Source: Apostichopus japonicus
Taxonomy: Eukaryota; Echinodermata; Holothuroidea; Aspidochirotida; Stichopodidae
Assembly (NCBI RefSeq): GCF_037975245.1
Contig: NC_092569.1
Location: 27,907,668-27,971,667, forward strand
Direction: 5' to 3'
Length of the DNA: 64,000 nt
The translations under genes and the position numbers were made by a program. The notes beneath the pieces are model-generated. The model did no database searches. It saw only the letters and a list, made by a program, of their open reading frames with translations, and had not been told where the DNA came from. Shown piece after piece: positions 49,206 through 61,594 of the stretch. How positions within the stretch are numbered: position 1 is the stretch's first letter; each line of letters begins with the position of its first letter.

Positions 49206-50243
49206 CAGTGGCGGCGGAACCGGGGGGGCTTGGGGGGGCTCAGCTTTACCAAGGCCCCGAAACGTACATCTGCCCATTTTTCAATGCATACTTGTCGATC
49301 TGTCCGATGCACACGTATACTCTATAGGTGTAATAATTTTAGTAATTGCTGGGGGACCCTCGGCCCGTCCCTTGGCTATAGACCACATTGTCACCCCAAC
49401 CGCGTCTTCACGCCCCGTGAAAAGTGGAAGCAGTGAGTGTGAGTACCGGTAAGCGTAACACAACTTCGTCTTAGGCCAATGACTTACCTCATTCCAGCCA
49501 GTTCTCCAACATCCCCTTACTTAGTGGTTGATCGAGCGTCCATATATACAGTCAGGGGCGGATGCCCCCCCCCCCCCCTGACGGACTCAAATGGACTGCT
49601 GGCGCCCTTTTCAGCTTTTCACTACTTTTTACTTATTCGCGATTTTTGACTATTTTATTGCGCTCTCATATACCTATTGACATTTGTCATATTCTGTCGG
49701 TGTAATTTTCCGACAAAATGGCGACGACACCTATTTATTCTCCGTTTATCTGCAAATTACCAAGGCCCCCGGAAAGGGTCATTTCCTGCAATCTCGGGAG
49801 TATCTTTACTCAAAAATTTTCTGTACGCTCCGCGCCAACCTGTGGTGGCGCTCCGCTTAGATAGTGTCGAAAGCGCCCCTACACACCATTCTTGCCCCCC
49901 CGACCAATACCCCTAGCTCCGCCACTGCCCTTACTACACTCAAAAACGTCTTTACGAGTGCACTACGAGTAATAGCTACTCTCTTAAAACACCATCGAAT
50001 ATACACATTACAATGTTTTTACAGACTTTACGTGCAATCTGAGAAATTGCAGGCTTGAGACCCATATTTTAGGGCCAGGTATTCAAAGCATAAAACACTC
50101 GGGAAGTGCCGTTTCCGGCCATCTGGAGGTTTGAAAAAACCCAAAATTTTCTTGTACGCTCCGCGCCAACCGATGGTGGCGCTCCGCTTAGATAGTCTCC
50201 ACACATTAGCCCCCCCAATAATTTTTCCGTTCCGCCGCGCCTG
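49206..50243. mobile_element. hAT-like nonautonomous element downstream of SDR gene 1
   Basis: The ends CAGTGGCGGCGGAACC and the complement of CAGGCGCGGCGGAAC are inverted. The 8-bp duplication CTCCTCCG flanks both sides (49,198-49,205 and 50,244-50,251). Gene 2's flank at 56,441-56,448 has one CTCCTCCG and no insertion. Inside, two copies of a CGCTCCGCGCCAACC/TGGTGGCGCTCCGC segment (49,825 and 50,158) and further ends near 49,553 and 49,928 suggest nested insertions. No transposase was seen. Confidence 0.9.
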
Positions 50244-50251
50244 CTCCTCCG

Positions 50252-51124
50252 TAGTAAGCTTTGCACATAGCTATATAACCAGCCATGTCATGAATATTCA
50301 AATGGTCTTATTGCTTTATTTTCCAATTGTAATATTATTCCGCTTGAAGACTGATAAATTTGCAATCCTTGCTTAGCTGTTAAGGTTCTCATGTATAAAA
50401 TATATGATCGAAATGTAACTTTTTCTCAGACATATATTTTTACGTCTGTGAAGGAGAGATATAATTATTAAAGTAGAGAAAAACAAGTGGAAAAAAAAAC
50501 ATTTTCTTCAGGTGAATTGCCTTAAGTCACTTTGTTCTTTGACAGATGCATTCACAAAATACCAATATTAAAATCTCATTAACTTTTGGTACAATCATGC
50601 ATGTATATATATATGGTTAACGCATCCTACTTAATATAAGTATGTATATGTCTATAGACATAATATATTAATATTGTGGGTGTTATTTGTCACCGTAGTT
50701 TGTTGTGGTTTACATTAACTCTATAAGTAACATTTCATTTTATTATAAAAATCTGTGGTAAAAGTCATGTGAGAAGGCTTAGGCCTTGCTGTAATATTGA
50801 AAAACCCACAACATCACTTTTTCGAACTTTCCTCTTTTCGTTAGACTGTTTTCAGGAATAACGGGATGATTGCAAAATGAAGATAATATCAAACTATTGC
50901 ACACGTACTAAGGACATGCGTACTACATGTATCTCTTCGATAATGAAATGCTAAGAGTCGAAACTTGACCGAACGCTGGGCAATTATTCCGTTCATCGGT
51001 CCGTGACGGAAATAGTTTACATACGCGTTGCAGTAAACAAATTAAAACCAGGGAGTTGTTAAAACTTCGTCCTTTGTTCCCTGTTATAATAGACAGTAAA
51101 TTCATAACAAAAGTATGCAAGTCC
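50252..51124. other. Spacer between the SDR genes
   Basis: 50,252-50,530 matches the downstream flank of gene 2 (56,449-56,640). From about 50,955 the upstream flank of gene 2 begins, matching the flank before gene 1. No gene was seen. Confidence 0.6.
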
Positions 51125-51132
51125 ATATAAAG
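51125..51132 (+). promoter_or_regulatory. TATA-like element of SDR gene 2
   Basis: ATATAAAG in the same context as before gene 1. An extra 30 bp or so lies between it and the shared 5' leader. Confidence 0.5.
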
Positions 51133-52460
51133 CCCTATCAATTCAAGCTATCAAGCAGAAGGTATGCAATTCACAGACGACACACAACCGCCTCATTCCG
51201 TTGGTTCTTCATCGAAATACCTTAGTCTTTCCACGTTTATTGGATGATTATTCAGTTCAGTTACAAGCTGTAAACAGTATGGCCGGCTCTAATGTTAAAG
51301 TAGTGGTAATCACTGGGTGTTCATCTGGCATTGGTTTGGATACAGCTGTACTTCTTGCAAAAGAAAAGAATTTTAAGGTAAGAACGTATATACCATGTGT
51401 TAGCTGAATCATGCGACTAATATCTCATGGTTTCGTTTTTCGTTTGTGTCTAAGGCTTCGCCGGCGCAGGGGCGAAACCACGTAATATGTTTTTCTGTGA
51501 CGCATGAGCAGGGCGAATAAGATCAGGGGGAACCCCCACCCCATCCGACCAACTGGCAGACTGAATGTTAAAAAATATAGCATTAATTTACATCTAAGCA
51601 TCCTCCAGTTTATCAACATTTCTCCAAAGAGAGGAACCACCTGAATGATACACCATGTAAGCTAAAGGTCTTAGCCAACCAATGGTCTCAACGACGTTGA
51701 TTTATTCATTACACTATGCAGAATATTCAATTACTTGGAGCAATAAAGGGATGTTTGTGATTTTCACAAAACTACAACAAGACCATAAATCTATCTAGCA
51801 CTTGTTCATTATTCAATAAATGATTCGTATGTATTCCGAGGTATACTCCAAGATATTTGAGCAGTGGCGTGCGTATAGGAAGGGAACATGATTACATATA
51901 CCCCTCCCCCACCTCAAATCGTCAGTCGAGATTAAATGTTCCATTCAACCTCACATAAACAGTTTTGAGAATTTATTAGCTCATTCCTCCATTAAGAGCT
52001 AGTTAAAACACTAATTTAAAGTCTAAATATGCCTCATTTTGTTTTTGAGGTAGGACCCCTAGACATGGGAGTCAGATTCAATGAAGCCAGGCTCAGATAC
52101 CCCTCCTTTATCAAATTGTTGTCTCACCTGTGGCATTTCCAGAAAGGTTCAGCTCCTCTATCCCTAAATCAATCGGGGAAATTTGAAAACGTTCAGCACG
52201 CCCAGGAATGAGTCATCAATGTCTTGAAGTACATCATTCCCTTGTTGTGAAAAAAATATATATAATGTAATATAAAATAAACATGAAGTATGGAAGTGTT
52301 GGGGGGAGGATTAAGACGACTTTGATCAAATGTCGGCCGAGTATACATATTATACAAAGCTGCTCGTAATATGAAACACCTCCGTGACTTCTTTATGGTA
52401 AAATGCTATAGCTCTTGTTCGTAGAAGGCTGCAGGGTCGGGCTAGAAGGAGTAGCTCTCG

Positions 52461-52826
52461 CAGTGGCGTAGGAAGGTACTTTTGAGTGGGGGGCTGAAGA
52501 CTGACGGCCAGCCTGAGGGAGGGGTCTAAGGGGAGGGGGTGTCTTCCTCCCCTTTGGATTTTTTTTTTTTTTTTGCATTTCCAGGTGGCCTCAGATGCAA
52601 TTTGGTGCAATATAGCACATTTCAACACCCACTCCATTTTGTAAATAATTTTGCATTTTCACCTGGCCTTAGATGCAATTTGGTGCTCCAAATGAGATTT
52701 TTTTCTCATTTGGAAATGAAAAAGGGATTTTCTGTCTTGCGAAGCGGGGAGCGGAATGATACTTCCGCCCCTACATATTTTTCACTGGGGGCTGGCGCCC
52801 CCCAGCCCCCGGTTCCTACGCCCTTG
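52461..52826. mobile_element. hAT-like nonautonomous element in intron 1 of SDR gene 2
   Basis: The ends CAGTGGCGTAGGAAGG and GGTTCCTACGCCCTTG are inverted. Perfect 8-bp duplication AGCTCTCG at 52,453-52,460 and 52,827-52,834. Gene 1 has the uninterrupted site near 44,160. A duplicated GCATTTxCAxxTGGCC segment lies inside. Confidence 0.9.
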
Positions 52827-53307
52827 AGCTCTCGTAAATAATTTTGAAACTATGTAACTTACACACTTATCAAATTGGTTCATATTATAGTTTTCAATAT
52901 CTTGTGTAACACGAACAGGTATTAGCAACCATGAGAAACCTACAAAAGAAAGGAGATTTAGAAAAGGCAGCTGCTGGAACTTTAAACAAGACTTTATTCA
53001 TCCAAGAGTTAGACGTCTCAAAAGAAGAGTCGATTGAGAAATTTGTAAAAGCCACCTATGACAGCGAGGGACGAATTGATGTGCTAAGTATGTGTTATTT
53101 AAAGATAAAGATATTATCAATCGTTCATCTTTTATTGACCTCTGATGTACCTAAGCATGCATATTTCAGGGTACCAAGTTACTTTTCATCTCTCAATGCA
53201 ATGGTTTTGGGAATCAGTGAAGTGAACGAGAAAGTTTTTGTTGTACCGGCCGTAGCACTATATGCCCTTTCTACAGTCTTTTGAGAATGTGTACGTATAT
53301 GGTATAA

Positions 53308-53520
53308 GGTTATTGATGTGTGTTGATAGGTAATGTGTGTTGATGGGTGTTGATGTTGATGTTGGTGTGTGTTGATGTGTGTTGATGTGTGTTGATATGT
53401 GTGTGTTGATGTGTGTGTTGATGTGTGTGTTGATGTTTGTTTGTATGTGTGTGTTGATGTGTGTTGATGTGTGCTGATGGGTGTTGATGGGTGTTGATGG
53501 GTGTTGATAGGCAATTGATG
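53308..53520. repeat. GTGTTGAT-type minisatellite in intron 2 of SDR gene 2
   Basis: Irregular 8- to 12-bp units of GTGTGTTGATG. Gene 1 lacks it. The minus-strand THQHTSTH-like frames are by-products. Confidence 0.95.
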
Positions 53521-53538
53521 TTGACACCCAAAAAAGGT

Positions 53539-54090
53539 GTTGATAACGAAGGCATTTCCCTTTTAACTGGCACAGAATGGTTATTTTAGCATGTACGCCT
53601 TATTTATCTAGCTAACAAATAAAAGTGCCAGGCAGCGAGAGTGCCTGGTGGCGAGTGGTCTGTTAAATTAAGCAATTAATTGCAGAAATCATTATTCCTA
53701 TTTCCTTGTGTAGTAGTAGTACTATTATTGAATTGATTTATTGAGGACGCTGTCTGAATACGAACACCTGCTGGTAGTAGAGCCACTCTGATTGTCATAA
53801 AATGTCATGAAAACGAACGAATAATGTTCTTTACATCCATATATGATGGTCATTTGATGGCACACAAGATTTACTGCATGACCTTCAATACCCTTATCGA
53901 GGTAGATTGTGTTAATTTTTCTGCGGTTCACCAGCGGTCTGTTGGCCAGCTTCAGCCTGCCGCTCCCTTAGGTCACTTGTTGGTTTTTATCATAATCACC
54001 AATGCGTGTATCGTCAGAGGCCTCTTGTGGAAACGACCACCGGAAAGGAATGTTGTACCGCTGTTTTACCCGTAAACAATAGTTAAATGC
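53539..54090 (-). repeat. Eroded copy of the 0.8-kb repeat in SDR gene 2
   Basis: The ends match 45,276-45,360 and about 46,000-46,061 of gene 1, and the middle is replaced. Shared position shows that the insertion came before the gene duplication. Confidence 0.65.
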
Positions 54091-55592
54091 TGCCCTCTAT
54101 CGGCTCTAAACAATAAACAGAGAGTTAAAACATTTATTTCGTTAATTTAGATATAAATTATGACTGTGGTGATCGTATTGTGATTTTCCTAAATCGTTCA
54201 AGAGAATTATATACTCAAATCTGAATATGACACTTGCCATAAGGGAAACCTCCGAGGAATAGTACATTTAATAACTTACAGTATCACGACAAAGTCTTAC
54301 AGAATACAGTAACGCTTATAAAGAATAAAGCTACATTGTATGTAATGATTGTGTTATCAATGTGGTATTAATTCGTTAACTTTAAAACTGTTAACCTCCA
54401 TCAATCCCTTCACCTAGTATATTTGCAGGCGCGGATCCAAGGCAAAGTCAGTATTTATCAACACATCCTTGCGTTCTGATCTACTTTGAGGCTACATTTA
54501 TCGCCTAACTATACCTCAGTATGCATCATTTCAATTGTATAGTTTTGTTTATACTGGGGAGGGCGGCTTGTTATATTTTAATTAGCTGTCCACCCCCATA
54601 CATTTCTTCATGAGATTCGGGATCCATCCCTGCTTTGTTATTTTGAAACATTATACTAGCTTTTTTATTCTATTGAATTATCACAATTGTTAGTATAACT
54701 ACGAAGAATCGGTTATGTTTTTCTACATGAGGTAACTGTTTTTTTTTTTCCTATCTTCAGTCAATAACGCCGCCATCGGACAGCACGGCCATTTTGAATC
54801 CGTTACCTTAGAACAGATGCAATCTCTGTTCCAAACCAACGTGTTTGGTACAATCCGCATAACTCAAGAAGTTGTTAAGAAGATGAAAGAGCGGAAATCT
54901 GGTCATATTATTTTCATATCTTCAGTCAGTGGTATATTACGTAAGTTTCCATATTGTTATTTATGGTGAATTCTGACCTACACTTTAATCCGATTATGAA
55001 AAACCTTTTTGTTATTATGATTTTTTCCGATTATGAATAACGGACCTTTTTTGCTATTTGAATATCGAACCTTTTTTCGATTATGGATTAACGAACCTTT
55101 TGAACAATGACCCTTATGACTAATGGTCCTTATGAATATCGGGCTCGGACCCCTAGAAAGTATTGGGTAATGAGCTTAGGGTGGCATCTGAGAGACTGCT
55201 ATTATGGTCTGTAACTTGAACGAAGTATTCCATCCTCTTCAACTGATGAGCTCATTTCTCTGGAAGCATCGTTTTTCTGTAGCACAGTCTGTAGCACACT
55301 AAATTGTAGTTTGAGCCTATTGTTACCAAACGTTGAAAGGAACAATTTGTTTTAATTCCTTTTACAGCGTTCCCGTTTTTTGACTTCTACGTCGGTTCGA
55401 AGTTTGCAGTAGAAGGCATTGCTGGGTCCATGGCTCCTTTTCTTCGCCAATATAATATATTGTAAGTTGGCTGTTTTGTGTTACGAGTTTTCACAGAGTC
55501 TTATATCGAGAATCAAAGACTTAAAGGCCTACTGTAGGATATAACTGATGAAAACACGTTTCAACTGCATAGCATAGCACAGGATGTCAACG

Positions 55593-55700
55593 TTAAGAAC
55601 CGATTCGAACCGACTTGATCCGACCTGAACCGACCTGACCCGACCCGACCCGACCTGACCTGACCAGACCTGGCCCCACCTGACACGACCTGACCCGACT
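55593..55700. repeat. GACCTGACCC-type low-complexity array in intron 4 of SDR gene 2
   Basis: Degenerate 5- to 10-bp GACC units. Gene 1 has only a short seed (48,458-48,485). Confidence 0.85.
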
Positions 55701-56149
55701 CCAATAGACGTCCATTGCATCTCATTCTTTGCTATTCTATTGTATTTGATTTTTTTTCTCAGCGTAACAAATGTTGAACCAGGTCCAGTGCAAACACCTT
55801 TCGTTCGAAATATAAGAATGAATAATCAAGGTGGGGAACTCGATGCAGTCGATGTGGACGCTGGTGTTGATGATTTCTCTGGAAATCTAAGAAAGAAATT
55901 CGTTGCAAACTACGGACCGACTATGCAAGAAACTATGCAGACTGGAGAGGATGTGGCACAGGTGATAAAGAACTGCATCTGTAGCGAGAAACCGTCTCTG
56001 AGGGTTCAGACCAGTGACTCAATAAAGCAGAGAGCTAAGGCGGCACTAGTGGACCCAAGCGGTGACAAAATCATCGACGAGTTGGAAAAGTTATTACAAT
56101 AGGTCACTATCATCTATGTTAAGAAGGTAACTTAAGGTATCATAAAATA

Positions 56150-58134
56150 ATAGACATACACTTCCTAATTTCCACACCGGGAGGGTTCATTATTTTTATG
56201 GGGATATTCCGGTGACAGGCAACAAAACACTTACACGAACAGGCAAGGTATTCCACAATGTTATAGTTGAAAACCCTATCTGAATATATTCTTCCTAACT
56301 CGAGATATGTTTTGATTTATTGAAACCGATATTGACTGACTAAACCCCCGATTCTTCTATGGAGTAGATAACAGGTGGTATGTGATTGCATAACGACATG
56401 TCTATTTTCCTATAATATTGTAACGTGAATGGTCTTTATACTCCTCCGTAGTAAGCTGTGCACATAGCTACATACTTGCTTAGTTGTCAAAGTTCTCATG
56501 TATATTCAAAATATGATCGAAATGTAACTTTTCGGTAGAAATATTATTTTCCTTCTTTGAAGAAGAGATATAATTACTAAAGAAAATAAACAATCAGGTG
56601 CACTACCTTGAGGACATAAGTCACTGTGTTCTTCCCAAATGCATTCACAAAATATCAACATATTACAAAAAAAATCGTATCTTCGTCGTACTAAATGTTA
56701 TGAAGATGTGGCTTTCACGTACTGATTGAGAAAGGTTCCAGCGTGTTTAATCTCATGAAGCTATCAACTGAAGCCACTGGAAATCATTCTAAGAGGGCCA
56801 TAGATGGTTCCTCTTGCATTGAGGGAATGTATAAATCCATAAGTGGGGAGTCAGGCAATTTTAGATTTCTATACAAGGAAAATCGTGACTCTTTTTAAGA
56901 TTTAATGTCAAATTAAGTCACTCGCCGACAAGTCTTAGAATGTAGCTTATACATCATGATGCTCATCCACAAAAATTAAAGCTAACATTTCACAACAACG
57001 CTACAAAACCTCAAATACGATTTACCCCCTCTTTCTAATGATTAGCCGTCTTTGCATACAGAGTCCTAAACTAAACGATCGGTTAATTAAGAATAACGTA
57101 TATGGTATTTGATTTTGCCCACTATAAATGTAAAGTTTAGTATCAATCCGTGACATCAGTCACTTGTATTTATATTTAAAGTCATTTATTCCATTTATTA
57201 GTATTAGGGAACTGGTTTGTTTCATCGAGGTATTATTATTATTACCACGAGAAAGGCTTAAATTGTATATTTGCGCAGATATTTAGTCTTGATATGTCAT
57301 ACTTTAACCTTTAAAATATGCTTAATCACTTAATCAATGCTCGATAAACAGTTAAAGTGATCATTTTGTCATCTCCTCAGTACTGAATCCTAAATGTTAA
57401 TGTTAATGTATGATTATTTTATAGATTCTTATAATACTTATAGGGCCAGATACTTGTCCTATTAACTTCATTTAAACAACGGAGTGCCCTTGGACAATAT
57501 TCTAAACTTAATTTTGTGGCTATAACTTATAGTCATCCTTTAAGGTTTAATAAGATCTTTAGTCATCAAAATAACACAATGTATAGTAGCCTCTTAATCC
57601 AGCATTATTCACTGACCTTTTAAGATGGTCATTAATGACTGTCAATGTGCGGAATGGCATTCCAAAAACTTTGAAGATTCGATCTTATATAGATTGATCT
57701 GCAAAGTTATGTATAGGTTATGTTTTAATGACTGACTTTCCTTTGAATTAACTGTTAGAATATATACATACGGGTGATGTGAGTATAACTAGTTTAAGTC
57801 AAACTACTACAACAGTTATATATTCGAGTGTAGTTCTTTTTGATATTATATTATGTATAAACTTATCTGGATGGTTTAATCAATAAAAGATGGAAGAACA
57901 AAATTTCGAATGTATAGGCTACTTAAAAAGGGGTATTCTGTTACTCAATGGCAACATAAAGCCGTGTTCTTTCTTTCTATTTAATATGATTGATTTTTTC
58001 CTCTCTCTCACCCCCCCTCCCTCTCCACCTCTCTCCACCCATTCTCCCGAATCCCCCCCCCCCCCCCCGCCTGATAGACCATATTTTATTTCACAGTACA
58101 GATGCAATGGTTTCAATGGTTTTGTAATGATGGA
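56150..58134. other. Gene-free stretch
   Basis: The first 500 bp is the shared downstream flank of the SDR genes. Beyond that it is AT-rich with no recognisable gene. A C run lies at 58,055-58,069. Confidence 0.5.
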
Positions 58135-58299
58135 TCCATAGCACAACGTGGCATTCTTCACCTAAGGTTTGGATTTTTACTATAATCATACTTTTCATTC
58201 ATGAGCTACCCGGATGATCATCCTCTATGGTTGAGTTAGCCACGGTCCGGAGAAAACAAATTGGTGACGCTCTGGCGATAACAAAAAAAAAGGGGGGAG

Positions 58300-58346
58300 G
58301 GGGAATGGCGGGAGGGGGAATGGCGGGAGGGGGAATGGCGGGAGGT
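58300..58346. repeat. GGGAGGGGGAATGGC minisatellite
   Basis: Three 15- to 16-bp units. The left arm has only the flanking sequence. Confidence 0.8.
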
Positions 58347-58355
58347 TGTGTGTAA

Positions 58356-59137
58356 AAGGTTTATATATTATAATAGACCACTTATAAAGCGCCAGTGATG
58401 AAAAATATATACTCAACTGCGCTGTACAAAGACATTACAAGTAATCAACAAAAACTAAATTAAAATAGACAGTCTTTAGGCTTGATTTAAAATTAGCTAG
58501 ATCTGTGATACCACGAGTGTCCAAGGGAAGCTAGTTCCAAATATAGGGGCCGCAATATTCAAAGCGCCTTTTACCCATTTCAGTTTTACACATTGGGATA
58601 CGAAGCGAGTTAGCAGCGTTAGATCGTAGTAATCGGGTAGGGGCATAGCGAACAATGTATTTACTCTGCAGGTACGGTACACGGGGGCGTTCCCGGACAA
58701 ACAATTGTGGACCAATGCAGGTATCTTAAAAGGATTCTATACTTGACTGACAGCCAGTGTAGAGAGTATAGAATAGAGAGAGAATCTGGATTATTTCTAT
58801 TAAGTAATACCAGTCACAGTTCTAGCTGCAGAGTTCTGAAGATGCTGCAACTAATAAGAAAGGTTATTTTTAGAGATTCCGTATATAGAAGAGAATTACA
58901 ATAATCTAAGTGACTCGAAATGAAGGCATGAATCAGGGTCACAGTTGAACTTTGGTCAGGATATGGCTTTATCGCCCTAATTTGCCCAAATTAGTTTGGC
59001 AAATCTTGTTGATGTGTTTCTACAAGTTTCGTTCCGCATCAAACAGAATACCAAGGTTCCTAGCGGAAGCAACACATTGAATTTCGTTCTGACCGACAGT
59101 AGTGATGTGTTGGTACTGATGCCTTGGACAGTGATGT
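58356..59137 (-). pseudogene. 3' end of a CR1/L2-type LINE reverse transcriptase, 5' truncated
   Basis: On the minus strand, broken frames read SSTVTLIHAFISSHLDYCNS, LQHLQNSAARTVTGIT, LHWLSVKYRILLR, then RLLRSNAANSLRIP, GPYIWN, a TAG, LPLDTRGITD and NFKSSLKTVYF. This series (LDYCN, NxAAR, LHWLPV, APxLWNxLP, FKxxLKT) is the conserved C-terminal end of CR1/L2/Rex-like LINE reverse transcriptases. Several frameshifts and at least one stop make it dead. Its RNA 3' end carries TGGCGCTTTATAAGTGG. It interrupts the right arm between bases that are adjacent in the left arm (14,797-14,812). Confidence 0.88.
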
Positions 59138-59273
59138 CACGGGTAGCATACCCATGATCCGTATTCATGATCAATTCCCCGTCGACTTACACTCTAAAAC
59201 GCCAGAGTAATATATAGTCTGTACTGTAAAGAATTGCAGAAGTTCTCATTAGCTGAACACTATACCCCTAACG

Positions 59274-59635
59274 CAGGGGGTGGGCAACCTTTTTGAATGA
59301 ATGGGCCAGATATAAGGGGTGAAGAATTGACTGGGCCGCACCTAACCAACGACCTGCTGTTGATTTCAAACCTTTGATTCCGAGGACTTTCATGCAAGCA
59401 ATAGGTGTGTATACTTTAATCTGTATTCACAAAAACATAATGTCAATACAATACAGTTGATAATTAATTGGGATAGTAGGCCTACCTGACAGCATCATTA
59501 TAGTGCCGATATAAATTCTTAGCAGCTAGCTCGTTTTCTGTGATGATGTAAAATAGATTGTATCTTTTTTCTCTTTCCTGTGACATCTCACGAGCCGCAA
59601 AAAGATCACTGGCGGGCCGTAGGTTGCCCACCCTG
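59274..59635. mobile_element. hAT-like nonautonomous element (362 bp)
   Basis: The ends CAGGGGGTGGGCAACCT and AGGTTGCCCACCCTG are inverted. Flanks CCCTAACG and CCCTAATA form a slightly decayed 8-bp duplication. The left inverted arm has the empty site (CCCTAAAG on the minus strand, near 14,683). No transposase. Confidence 0.92.
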
Positions 59636-60149
59636 CCCTAATACATTGACACGTCGGTTACTTGGTATATCTTATATTAGTTCTGAAGGAGCGCCCTAGT
59701 TTCTTTCAAATTCCCCGTCTATATAATCCGCTTAGTGTCTCACTGCAGTTACTTAAATTATTTACCGGAAAGTACTTTGGTACTTATATGTAAACTTGTA
59801 GATTTCCAAGATCACCTCAGAGAGCCTATATATACACGTTTTCAATCTTCAAGTTTATATTGTCAATATTGTCATCAAAAGGAGATTGTTTTCTTCTTAT
59901 TACGTGAAAATATTTTGGAAATTATGGCAAAGTTTACGTGAATAATATGTCAACACAGATCTTTGCTTTCACTACAAGAATTATCTGCAAACAGTTTTCT
60001 ACCAGTAGGCCTACTCCAATGTTTAATTATAAAGTACAATAACTTGTATGTGCATTGGGAAGCTACCCAAAATAGTTTGGAAGACTACATGTACCGTTCA
60101 ATGCTGTAACTATAAAAGTAACATGCTAGATTAAAAAAACAAAACAGAT

Positions 60150-60540
60150 TAAATGAAATCAATCAATCAATCAGAAGACATTTATATAGCGCCAAAGTCA
60201 ACATAAATTGTTCAAAGGCGCTTTTAGCCTTGGTCATTGGTAACTTGTCACACCCACACACCAAAGTGTGCGCAATTCAATCAATCTCTCCTGGGGCACC
60301 ATGGTGCACCACAACCACGTGTCCCCCGGGGGACTTCCCATAGGGTGCAGCCAGAAACCGGCGCACGCAACTATACTTACAAGTTACCTCGCAAGTCCCC
60401 ATTTATACACCTGGGTGAAGTGAGGCAATGGAGATAAAGTGCCTTGCCCAAGGACACAACGCAATGATCTAACCAGGGCTCGAACCTGTAATCCTTAGAT
60501 CAACAGTCCACTGCCTTAACCACTTGACCACAACGCCCAC
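60150..60540 (-). mobile_element. tRNA-derived SINE with TTGATTGA tail
   Basis: From the right end on the minus strand: an A box-like TGGTCAAGTGG, a B box GGTTCGAGCCC (60,476-60,486), a conserved middle (CCTTGGGCAAGGCACTTTAT, CACTTCACCCAGGTGTATAA) and the 3' end GGCGCTATATAAATG followed by TTGATTGATTGATT. The left inverted arm lacks it near 14,180. Its 3' end resembles that of the LINE at 58,356. Confidence 0.88.
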
Positions 60541-60929
60541 ATTAAACACATTAATAACTTTTAAATTTGTTAATCTTCTCAAGCCGCCATTTCTCCTTTC
60601 TTTATCTGTTAGTGTCAATTTTCTTAGTATATATAACTTATACAGGGGCGATTCCATAGTAGGGCCACCCCCCCCCCTCCCACACACACAGACACACATA
60701 ATACACACAGCTTCACATTTCTGAACGTTTTAGCACTAAGTATTAACTAATCCGTCGTGGAATAAGCAACTTGTACATTTCTTCTAGAATTATCAGAATA
60801 TGGTACGCAATCATTGAATTAAGAAATTGTGATATGGTTCAGGTAGAAATTCTCAAAGTAAGACATTTTTATTTTGTGTACATGTGTGTTTCAGAGGAGT
60901 AGCTAGAGCTTCATTTTTTGGGGCCCAGC

Positions 60930-61260
60930 ATATTCTTGGGGGGGGCTTCAGGTTGAAATGGTCCAACGTCACCCAGGGTGCCGCGAAAGCGAGTGCGCCC
61001 CCCCCCCCCCGAAGGCGTGGAATCCAGGCCCCCGTAGGGCTCCGGTTGGGGTCAAGAGGAAACGGTCTCCGAAAGCCCTGGGGTATTTACGAAGCTGTGA
61101 GCATTAAAATGAAGCATTTAACTATCATCAAGGGGCATTGAATGAGCGAAGCGCTCCCCCAAGGACGTGGGTGAAGGGGGAACGCCCGGCAGGGGAACGG
61201 GGGAGAAGATGCCCGGAAGCTCTGGGGTATTAACACATTTTTAGGCATTGGGATGAAGCA
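60930..61260. repeat. GC-rich tandem pair of roughly 130-bp units
   Basis: Two units share GGGGTATT and ATGAAGCATTTAACTAT. The inverted counterpart is 13,550-13,800. C and G runs are common. No coding role is seen. Confidence 0.6.
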
Positions 61261-61594
61261 TTTAACTATATTCAAATGGCGTTGATGCAAACTAGAGAGA
61301 CCACAATGGTCACCATTTGACTATTGTTTTAATAATACGGGGATGCATGGGGGCTATGACATTTTCTGGGTACACAGCCCCCCCCCCACCCCACCATAGA
61401 TATACAGGGCTGGTGTGTTTGTGTTGAAAGTGTGCAATTTATTACAAGTTGTCGATATTGTAAGCACAATGAAATATAATGACATCCTTCTCCTATGACA
61501 ATCTACTTCCGGGTTCACTTTTTCTCGCGGATGTGCCTCAATTCTCCTTCCTTCTCCTCTGCAATCTGTTCTGAACTTAGATAAATGTAACATA

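Larger units (their letters stand above)
51279..56102 (+). pseudogene. Short-chain dehydrogenase, RDH8/17-beta-HSD1-like, gene 2 (one-base frameshift in exon 4)
   Basis: Exons 51,279-51,377, 52,919-53,087, 54,761-54,940, 55,369-55,461 and 55,763-56,102 correspond one-to-one to gene 1. Exon 4 is 93 nt instead of 94: after CCG the gene 1 bases TTTAGTGAC are TTTTTGAC here, a net loss of one base in a T run. Reading on gives a stop within about 15 codons, before the Lys of the YxxxK motif. Everything else is preserved (TGCSSGIG, INNAA, ISS, VEPGPVQT, the tail and stop; the last exon is two codons shorter), and all splice sites are good. A sequence error in the T run would restore an intact 293-residue gene. 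The poly(A) signal is AATAGA rather than AATAAA, which favours real decay a little. Confidence 0.85.

Noticed and set aside
49155-50376. Several open frames in GC-rich DNA downstream of SDR gene 1
   Set aside because: They lie in or across a nonautonomous hAT-like insertion that has an empty paralogous site.
53179-53573. THQHTSTH-rich minus-strand frames
   Set aside because: Produced by the GTGTTGAT minisatellite in an intron.
60469-60550. tRNA gene on the minus strand suggested by A and B boxes
   Set aside because: The boxes sit in a SINE with a conserved body and TTGATTGA tail. No full cloverleaf is formed.
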